NCBI RefSeq assembly: GCF_029867415.1
Contig: NW_026706262.1
Coordinates: 169,045-233,044, forward strand
Direction of reading: 5' to 3'
DNA: 64,000 nt
Source: Vicia villosa
Lineage: Eukaryota; Streptophyta; Magnoliopsida; Fabales; Fabaceae
Part shown: positions 56,901-64,000 of the stretch, piece after piece
Layout of the letters: every line of letters begins with the position of its first letter
Position numbering within the stretch: position 1 is the first letter of the stretch
Program-made: the position numbers and the translations under genes
The notes under the pieces: model-generated
What the model saw: only the letters and a program-made list of their open reading frames with translations
Databases searched by the model: none
Told to the model about the DNA's origin: nothing

Positions 56901-57791
56901 ATGATTGAACAGGGTGATTGCACAGTATGGGGACAGCTTCCCGATATACCCTACAAGTCTGACAAGCTAGGCCTGGGCTATGATAGTGAAAATCAAAAGA
57001 ATGATCAAAGTCCTCGTTCTGAAGGATTGATGTCACACTTTGTCAGCCAAGAAGTAAACTCTATTGAAGATGAAGGAGTGTTCATGAACCATGTCATTCA
57101 GCCATATCCAGATGAAATTCCACCTATTTCCTTGGGAATGTGGGATGCTGTGGGAGAACCAAACGGCGGGTATAATTATCAGTATGCCGCACCTCAGAAT
57201 TCTTATATTGCTATGGAGGACCTTACCCCGGCCGGATGGGGTGATCAAATTGGAAATGACGAAAGTTTCACAAGTCCCGTCACTGAGCAATATCAAAATT
57301 CACCCAAAGAAGTATGGGACACGCTAGGAGAACCCAGCGGCAAATATGACTATATGGTGAAATACTCCGCTCCTCCGAGCTCACAAATTGCTATGGAGGA
57401 CATTGTCCCAACTGGATGGGATGAACATTACGATGACAATTTCGCTTTTGAAGAAGCCAGGAAAATACCAAATAACGAGGGTTGCTTTCTGTCAGCATAC
57501 ACTCCTCATCAGGATGCACAAGTCTCTATTCAAAACATCATCCCGACTGCATGGGACGGCCTTATCGAGCATCTCGCTCAGCCAACAGAGATATCTCATC
57601 CTGGGCTCTCGTATCCAGCAGAGTATATCCCTTATCCCGAAGGATCACCGGCTCATTTTCCCACTAATGAAATCAATGCTGTGGAAGATGAAGAAGACAA
57701 CTGCAACTGGAACTGCTGGGTACCCCCTGCTCACAACAGTGGATTGAACAACTGGAAAGCTGAGGATGTGATCTCCTTTGACCAGGAGTAA
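53970..57791 (+). pseudogene. Ogre gag-pro (ORF2), one in-frame stop
   Basis: One frame from ATG 53970 (alternative ATG at 54015, MESEMSIKNLEAQ, after a TTTATTTCAG string) to TAA 57789-57791, broken only by TAG 56640-56642. Order: coiled-coil-like N-terminus; Lys-rich stretch; retrotransposon Gag domain (about residues 155-310: YDGVSCPKLHLRSY, WEELAAAFYKQYQYN, ETLTGPF-like region); atypical Cys/His cluster CAYHSNCPGHDADHC at residue 428; Cys-rich CDPDCFYCSCLPNGC; protease with LVDNGSSLNVLP (catalytic Asp near residue 815). The stop falls right after SCLLGRP, the last conserved protease motif. The remainder (56643-57791) is an acidic linker with three degenerate copies of an 'AMEDxxPxGWD' motif. 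The final TAA overlaps the intron donor. Confidence 0.92.
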
Positions 57792-58045
57792 ATGCCATTT
57801 CCTGTTTTCTTTGTGTATATTGTGCAAAGATAAAAATGGTTCCTGAACAATCGAACCATGAGCTTGAAAGCCGTGTGCCTTACCACATTGGTCCTTCTAT
57901 AAGGGCTTATCATATCATGATCATGTGCATTCAATAAAATCATGGGACGCTTGCATATTTAAATTTTGTGATCCTTTTTCCTTCTTTCTTCGCTTTCAAA
58001 TAGCTATGTTTTTTCTTCACACATACTCACATAACTAACTTGCAG
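57788..58045 (+). other. Predicted Ogre intron between pro and RT
   Basis: Donor GTAAAT at 57788 (exon ...CAGGA before it); acceptor CTTGCAG ending at 58045, preceded by a T-rich stretch and ACTAAC. The length is 258 bp. Exon 1 ends two bases into a codon and exon 2 supplies one base, so splicing removes the TAA and puts gag-pro and RT in one frame. Ogre elements are known to have a spliced intron at this place; the exact sites here are my prediction. Confidence 0.75.
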
Positions 58046-59493
58046 ATTCACATACACTCTGGATCCAGTCAACAACGATTCTGCTATTGCCCGTCATGAC
58101 TTTGAAAATCCGATCTACCAAACTGAGGACGAAAGTGAGGAAGATTGTGAAGTGCCAAGAGAACTTGCAAGGCTGCTAGAACAAGAAAACAAGGCCATAC
58201 AGCCTCATGAGGAGCCAATTGAGGTCATCAACTTGGGCAGCAACGAAGAAATGAAAGAAGTCAAAATAGGGGCTGATTTAGAACACAGCGTCAAGCAAAG
58301 ACTGATTCAAATGCTGCGAGACTACGTCGAGATATTCGCCTGGTCCTATGAGGATATGCCAGGCCTTGACACAGACATTGTAGTTCATCGCCTGCCAATC
58401 AAAGAAGGTAGCATTCCAGTCAAACAGAAACTACGAAGGAGTAGGCTTGATATGTCAAAAAAGATCAAAGACGAGGTTGAAAAACAGTTCAATGCCGGAT
58501 TCCTAAAAGTTGTAAGTTATCCTCCTTGGATAGCTAACATCGTCCCTGTACCTAAAAAAGACGGGAAAGTCAGAATGTGCGTGGACTACAGAGATCTGAA
58601 CCGGGCAAGTCCCAAAGATGATTTCCCTCTACCACACATCGATGTACTGGTTGACAATACCGCACAATGCAAGGTATTCTCCTTTATGGATGGATTCTCA
58701 GGGTACAATCAAATCAAGATGGCACCCGAAGACATGGAAAAAACAACCTTCACAACACCCTGGGGAACCTTTTGTTACAAAGTAATGCCCTTTGGTCTGA
58801 AAAACGCAGGAGCAACCTATCAACGTGCAATGGTAGCGCTATTTCATGATATGATTCATCAAGAAATAGAGGTGTATGTCGATGACATGATTGCAAAATC
58901 CAACACCGAGGAAGAACATTTGGGTCATTTACACAAGTTGTTTGACAGACTCAAGAAATACAAGTTGCGACTGAACCCAAATAAGTGCACCTTTGGAGTA
59001 AGATCCGGCAAACTCTTAGGTTTCATCGTCAGCAGCAAAGGTATTGAGGTTGATCCCGCCAAGGTTAAAGCCATTCAAGAAATGCCTATACCTCGTACCG
59101 AGAAACAAGTCAGAGGATTCTTGGGACGTCTAAATTACATCGCCCGATTTATTGCCCACATGACTACTACTTGTGTGCCGATCTTCAAACTGTTGATGAA
59201 AGATCAAGTGGAAAGGTGGAATGACAAATGCCAGTTAGCCTTTGACAAAATCAAAGAATATCTCCAAAAACCTCCAATCTTGTTGCCACCTGTGGAAGGC
59301 AGACCTCTAATAATGTACCTAACTGTGTTAGAAGACTCAATGGGGTGTGTACTAGGGCAACATGACGAATCCGGCCGAAAGGAGCACGCAATCTACTATC
59401 TTAGCAAAAAGTTTGCCGATTGTGAAACAAGATACTCACTACTCGAAAAAACTTGTTGTGCCTTAGCTTGGGCGGCTCGCCGACTAAGACAGT
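58046..59493 (+). pseudogene. Ogre RT and partial RNase H (ORF3), cut by insertion
   Basis: The frame is open from the acceptor; there is no ATG near the start, consistent with expression by splicing. Ty3/gypsy RT motifs: KKIKDEVEKQFNAGFL, WIANIVPVPKKDGKVRMCVD, FSFMDGFSGYNQIKM, MPFGLKNAGATYQRAM, VYVDDMIAKS (YVDD at 58875-58886), CTFGVRSGKLLGFIVS and RGFLGRLNYIARFI. RNase H begins MYLTVLEDSMGCVLGQ and IYYLSKKFADCETRYS, then ends at AWAARRLRQ where the inverted LTR starts at 59494. The apparent final codons to 59516 come from that LTR. No stop or frameshift is seen up to the insertion. The integrase would lie beyond the window. Confidence 0.95.
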
Positions 59494-62400
59494 TGTGGAC
59501 CTCCGATTTTTTTTAATACCGGGCCATACCTCTGATCTGTAGAGATACGTGAACTGACTCTTTTTTGTCGCTTAATGCTTTCGCATTTTGAAAATTCACA
59601 GAGTCGCCACCGACCTTTTATTTTATCCAATTAAGGAAAGGTTTATAAAAGACACAGAAAAAAGACCTTTAAGAAATTCTGGGTAAGGGGGTAGGTTATA
59701 CAAAGGGAAGGTGTTAGCACCCTTTGTATCCATGGTTATCCATGGGCTCTTAAGTTTGCTTAGCTCACTTGTTTTTCGATCACTTTTCAATTGCTCTGAA
59801 ATTGCTCATATGTGGTTTCAAATACCTTTGTAAATTGAATTTTGTAATGATCCGTGTGTGGATGTATACAAAATGCTTGTTTATCTTTCGAAAGATGTTT
59901 TGAAAAGAACGTTAACTTTGTAATAATCCGTGTTTGGATGTATACAAAGTATTGTCTTTTTTGAAAGTTTTGAAAAATCAACAGTGTATGAGAATTTTGT
60001 TTGTTTTGATTTGAGCAAGCAAACTAGGAGGTCTACCCTGAGTTGTAAGGTCTTTATCCTATTTCCTTTAAAAATCTATCCTTTCATCGGATATAAAAGC
60101 AAGGTTCGATTTTGTACTCGAAACAGTAAAATTTGACTTTGATTTTGAAAGATTGAAAAGGGATTACCTTAAGAGGTGCAAGTGTGATTGTGATTGGATT
60201 CAGATATTTATCTTTGAAGTTAGTGATCTAACGGTTCAATTTTATCTTTGACACACACGCAGTTTATATGTGCTGGAAATTAAAGTGCGGAAATGTAAAG
60301 TGCGGAAAGTAAATCTACGCTATTACATCGGTTGTGCAGGAAATGTAAACTAGCCTATTTACATGAATTTGACATCCTATACATTTATCTAGGAATTTAA
60401 ATTGCAAGAAAAATAAAAGGCATGTTTTTGGATTTTTTTTATGATTGATTTTAATTATAATTAATGCATGATTAATTAAATTAAAATGAAGAAAAAAGAT
60501 GGAAATATATTTAAACCTAGAAATTAAGTTTAAAATATATACAAAATATTTGTTAATTAATTTTAAAACAAAACTAATTTTTTTGGAATTTTTGGAAATT
60601 GATTTGAAATTGATTTAAGTTAATTAAAACATAATTATGCAAATAATTATACAAATAATTAAAACTTAAAAAGAAAATTATTCAAAATATGTACAAAATT
60701 AGTTTATGATATATAAACAATATTTAACACAAAGAACAATTTTTTTTTATGATTTTTTGATTGGTTAGAATAATTAAAAAGCAAATATATAAATATATAC
60801 TAATTAATTATGCAAAAATATTAAAATTTTGAAGAAAATAAAATATTTTTATTTCAGAAAATAATATATTATTTTAGAAGTCTAAAAATATTTTTTGTGT
60901 ATTTTTTTGGATTTTTAAAACTATTTTTATTTAATTTAACAAAGAAATTAAAACAAAATAGAAAATAAAATAAAAAATAAAAGGATACTGATCCTGTATG
61001 GAAATTAAATGAGGGAGTATGATATGCGTGCGTGTTCTGAGGCGTTGGATGAGTTGATGGATGGATCAGAAGGCCCAGATGGTGAGGGACCACAGCACGT
61101 GGAGCACCTGCAAAACACTGAATTCCAAGTCAGTTTAAAAAACACGCGCGCGCCTCCCAGCGAATCAGAGGGCGCCACGCATCATCTTCAACCTTCAGAT
61201 GGGTTTTTACACCGTTCATTTGCAGGTGGTGTAAAAAACCCAATCTTTTACACCTGGTAATAATAGCGAATACAAGCAAACGTGAGTATAAATTTGGCGC
61301 GATGGTATGGTTGAGTTCGTATTGTTCATGCGAACTCAATGGTACTATTCAGAACCTGTAATTTTGCCTAATTTAGAAAACCCTAATTTTGGGATGAAGA
61401 ACCCTAAAATGGTGGTTTCGTGTATACGCATCTAAAACTTAATTAAAGCTCCAGAAATGATCTACACCTCAAACCAAACTCAATAGTATGTCTACATCTT
61501 GTTAAACATGTGTGAATAGCCAGATACGAATTGATTTTAGTTTGAACAATTTTTGACCTGTGTAGCTCGATTCAGTGAGCTTCAAGGCTTGTAATTGATT
61601 GAGATAGTTTCAGTGATGTTCAAGGAAGGTGTATGAATGCTTAGTTTGTATTGAAATGAGCAGAAATTACAAATTCGAATTTGAGTTTTCTTTGAATTTT
61701 TTCAAGTGATTACAAAGGTGTTATGCTTAGCTTTGCTTCTGAACTCGTCTCCCTTTGTTTGCTGAACTATGATAGCTTATTTATAAGCTATGTGTGCTTA
61801 GAATTGAAGCTAACTTGCAGCTAGTTGCCTTTGTTGAAAACTTGGTTTTTAAATATTAAAAACCTTGAATTTTTGACCAAGTCTTGACTCCATTCAATGC
61901 TCTTGCCTTGTGCACCAATCCTCTGCAGAAAATTGAAGGTTCCTTGGGTGAGTCATGCTTAGATTGTAAGCTACCATTTATCCATGCATTTTCCTTTTAA
62001 TTTTAATCTTAAAGTAAGATAAAATCATGCAAAAAATGGATAAAAAAGGTATGGGCTTAGTCTTGGTCGTGGGAGGCCCATATCATCATGGAAATGATGT
62101 TTGAATGCTGAAAACTTGGCCCCATTTGGAAAAAATGCAATTTTGAACAATGTTGATTTCATGTATTTTCCCAAAATTTAGCCAACTTCAACAAGGTGTA
62201 AATCCTTCAATTTTTGTCATATGAAGGAGATCTTGCACTTTTTAGAAACCTCAAAGAGTCCTCTAACCAATGTCTTTGGTCTCATGTCAAAATGATTTTT
62301 GAAGCTCCTTGTGTGTCCTTTTGAAAAAAGTGTCTTTTTGTTGACTTTGAAAATGACCTGTAATGTCTTTGATCATATTTTTCAAATGGTGAATCCAATG

Positions 62401-63491
62401 ACCATGGGATCAATGGCATTTGAAAGATAATTGAATTTCCTTCAAAACAAGCTTTGGTTTGAATTTTTTGGATGAAGGATGAGAGAGTTATGATCAGTCA
62501 AAGTTGAGTTGACTTTTCAGGCAAAAACCCTAATTTTGAATCTTAGGGTTTTGTTGATTTTTGATCTTTCCTTGATGAATTATGATCATCCAATGATCAA
62601 ATGATGAATCCTTTGACAAAATATGGACTTTGACAAAAAATTTCATTTTTGACTGTCTGTTGACTTTTTGGTCAAACGGGTCGTCTGTTGACTGTTTTGA
62701 GCTGCTGACGGTGCGTCTGAGTGAATTGAAGTTTGAAAATTTGTATGATGGTACTTTGAGATATATGGATGTGTATGAAATCCATTTGAGCTCTCAAAAA
62801 CTTGTTGCTCCTGTAAAAACAAGAAAAACCCTGATTAGGGACTGTTTGTGTAGGAGACAGTTAAGCGTACCTGATTTTTGTGCAGTGTTGAGTCTCTGTT
62901 AATCGCGTGATATTCAGAAGACTTCTAGCACAAAGATCTTGGAATTTTGAATTGTGAAAGATTGATTTGATTGATGGTACAAAACACTGAGAATTGTACT
63001 GCCAGCAGTTTGGCTGTCAACTGACTGTTCAGGTATTGACGTAGCAGTTAGAGTGAAAAATCAACAGTCAAAGTTAATTTTCTTTTTTGTTGTTTTTTTT
63101 GTTTTTTTGTTTTATGTGAAAAATGAAAGTTTATTTACATGACTTGTTAGAAAAACACAGACATAATAAATAACTAATGTTTACTGTTACCAGTACAGTC
63201 TGAGTTTCCTGATTCTGCGCCTGCAAAAAGATTTAACTCTGTACCAATTGTGTCAGTACTATTTATCTGTAAATAAATAAATAGCATGTGTGAAGTAATA
63301 AACAGTATTTGGAGTTTGCGTAAGAATAAATTCAACTGCAAGCCAAATTACTGTATAAGAAAAATTCTAAAAACTAAGTATTTCATATGTCAGGATATTT
63401 GTTGAAATAAAAATCCATGATTATATGAGACCCTTAATTTTCAGATTGGAGTTTTCTTGAAAAATATGTGGGCAAATTTTGGGGTATAACA
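59494..63491 (-). mobile_element. 3' LTR of the second Ogre (3998 bp)
   Basis: The plus strand starts TGTGGACCTCCG and ends TTTGGGGTATAACA, exact inverses of the ends at 51688 and 47008. It lacks the 718 bp equivalent to 47314-48031; the junction is at TGT 63185-63187. The TATA candidate TATAAATA is at 61778-61785 (minus). The U5 PBS-like CAGAGTCGCCA is at 59599-59609. Confidence 0.95.
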
Positions 63492-63860
63492 GTTGCCCCT
63501 ATTCAATCTTCTTAAACCTGAAGAGATTGCCTGAAATCTGAAGGTAGAAGATGATTGAATATTTAGATGCCCTGAAAATTTGCACTTACCTTGATCAGAA
63601 GAGATGTTGGAAGTTGCATTTGAATGTCATCTGCGAAATGTTGTTGGCAGATTGAAACATTACCTGAGATGGGCTTTCAGATGCCACCTGGTAAATGGGT
63701 TGAGGGTCTGTTCATCAGAATGAATCCATTGATTATATCTTGATGAAGGATTTGAAAGTCTTTGTGTTGACTGTTTCGGAACCGTCCAAGGTTACCGCTT
63801 TAAGTCTTGGAAGATAATCGTTACGGAACTTGTCCAAAGTATTTTTTTAGATTTTGGAAT
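63492..63860 (-). other. Polypurine tract, stem-loop and 3' UTR of the second Ogre
   Basis: On the minus strand ...GAATAGGGGCA next to the LTR. TTCAATCTTCT (63502-63512) and AGAAGATGATTGAA (63546-63559) form the same bulged inverted repeat as in element A. No coding pattern. Confidence 0.7.
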
Positions 63861-64000
63861 TTGATCATTGTGGAACCGTCTGAGGTATCGCTTTAGATCT
63901 GCAACGTTAGATCGTTTTGGAACCGTCTGAGGTATCGCTTTAGATCCGCAATGTTAGATCGTTTTGGAACCGCCTGAGGTATCGCTTTAGATCTGTGATG
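63861..64000. repeat. 47-bp tandem repeat in the Ogre 3' UTR
   Basis: 'gttttggaaccg(t/c)ctgagg' plus 'tatcgctttagatc' units with a 47-bp period at 63914-64000 and degenerate units before. The array continues out of the window. Tandem arrays in the 3' UTR are typical of Ogre elements. Confidence 0.85.

Larger units (their letters stand above)
47008..59493 (+). mobile_element. Ogre retrotransposon, plus strand, right part interrupted
   Basis: 5' LTR (47008-51688), tRNA-Arg primer binding site, ORF1, gag-pro, an intron and pol up to the RNase H domain, all on the plus strand and in Ogre order. At 59494 the RNase H frame is cut by the LTR of a second Ogre in opposite orientation; ACAGT (59489-59493) should recur at the far side of that insertion. 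The rest of RNase H, integrase and the 3' LTR should lie right of the window. The element itself interrupts the LINE after ATAGC (47003-47007). Confidence 0.93.
59494..64000 (-). mobile_element. Second Ogre, minus strand, 3' end only
   Basis: The reverse complement of the LTR at 47008-51688 fills 59494-63491. At its right side the sequence continues as Ogre 3' internal DNA (polypurine tract, stem-loop, 47-bp repeats), so this is a 3' LTR of a minus-strand element whose body extends right. It inserted into the RNase H frame of the plus-strand Ogre. Confidence 0.92.

Noticed and set aside
59494..59516. Last residues of the RT ORF (after RRLRQ)
   Set aside because: They are encoded by the inserted LTR, not by the Ogre.

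Overview
The window is plant nuclear DNA made almost entirely of nested transposable elements. I see no host protein-coding gene and no rRNA or tRNA gene. The best guess at origin is a legume of tribe Fabeae (pea, vetch/faba bean, Lathyrus, lentil). The reasons are very large Ogre-type Ty3/gypsy elements (LTRs of about 4-4.7 kb, tRNA-Arg-type primer binding site, an extra ORF ahead of gag, an intron between protease and reverse transcriptase), SIRE-type copia elements and Athila-like elements. I cannot name the species.

Layout, left to right. 1-1571: end of a minus-strand gypsy LTR inserted in a plus-strand SIRE-type copia LTR (1572-2537), which itself sits in the integrase gene of a decayed plus-strand Athila-like element (2538 to about 9965). 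That element keeps an integrase pseudogene, two tandem ATHILA-ORF-like pseudogenes, a polypurine tract and a 3' LTR. About 9966-15299: remnant of a minus-strand copia element split by a solo LTR (10222-15008, duplication GTACC), which is itself split by another solo LTR (10779-13330, duplication TTATG). About 15300-17280: another minus-strand gypsy LTR. 17281-22982: AT-rich DNA with TA microsatellites, a fold-back element, a palindromic MITE, a hAT-type non-autonomous element (20502-21031, duplication TATAAAAC) and older duplications.

22983-47007 is one minus-strand LINE opened by later insertions. These are a complete SIRE-type copia element (23170-32267, duplication TAATC) and a complete 12.2-kb non-autonomous Ogre relative, here called element A (32982-45216, duplication GTTGC). 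The right side of the LINE is cut by an Ogre. That plus-strand Ogre (47008-59493) has its 5' LTR, PBS, ORF1, gag-pro, a predicted 258-bp intron and RT up to RNase H. There a second, minus-strand Ogre of the same family has inserted (3' LTR 59494-63491, then internal DNA to the window end).

How the parts work together: the Ogre supplies Gag, protease, RT and RNase H. Element A has no coding capacity but shares the Ogre primer binding site, polypurine tract and 3' stem-loop, so it looks like a parasite of the Ogre machinery. The copia element has a replaced integrase catalytic aspartate and a damaged RT region, yet its LTRs are still close to identical.

Most unusual observations: (1) a small self-contained transcription unit inside the Ogre LTR, with a TATA box, a leader and a 55-codon two-membrane-segment ORF, exactly removed from the sister LTR; (2) arrays of short GC-rich palindromes in several unrelated LTR families, including a roughly 20-bp-phased CATACGCGTATG array and a gapped palindrome GAGACG-NN-CGTCTC shared by an Athila-like element and a solo LTR of another family; (3) a copy of the primer-binding-site core inside U5 of both Ogre-type families; (4) a gag-pro stop codon that overlaps the intron donor, with the splice phase matching exactly.
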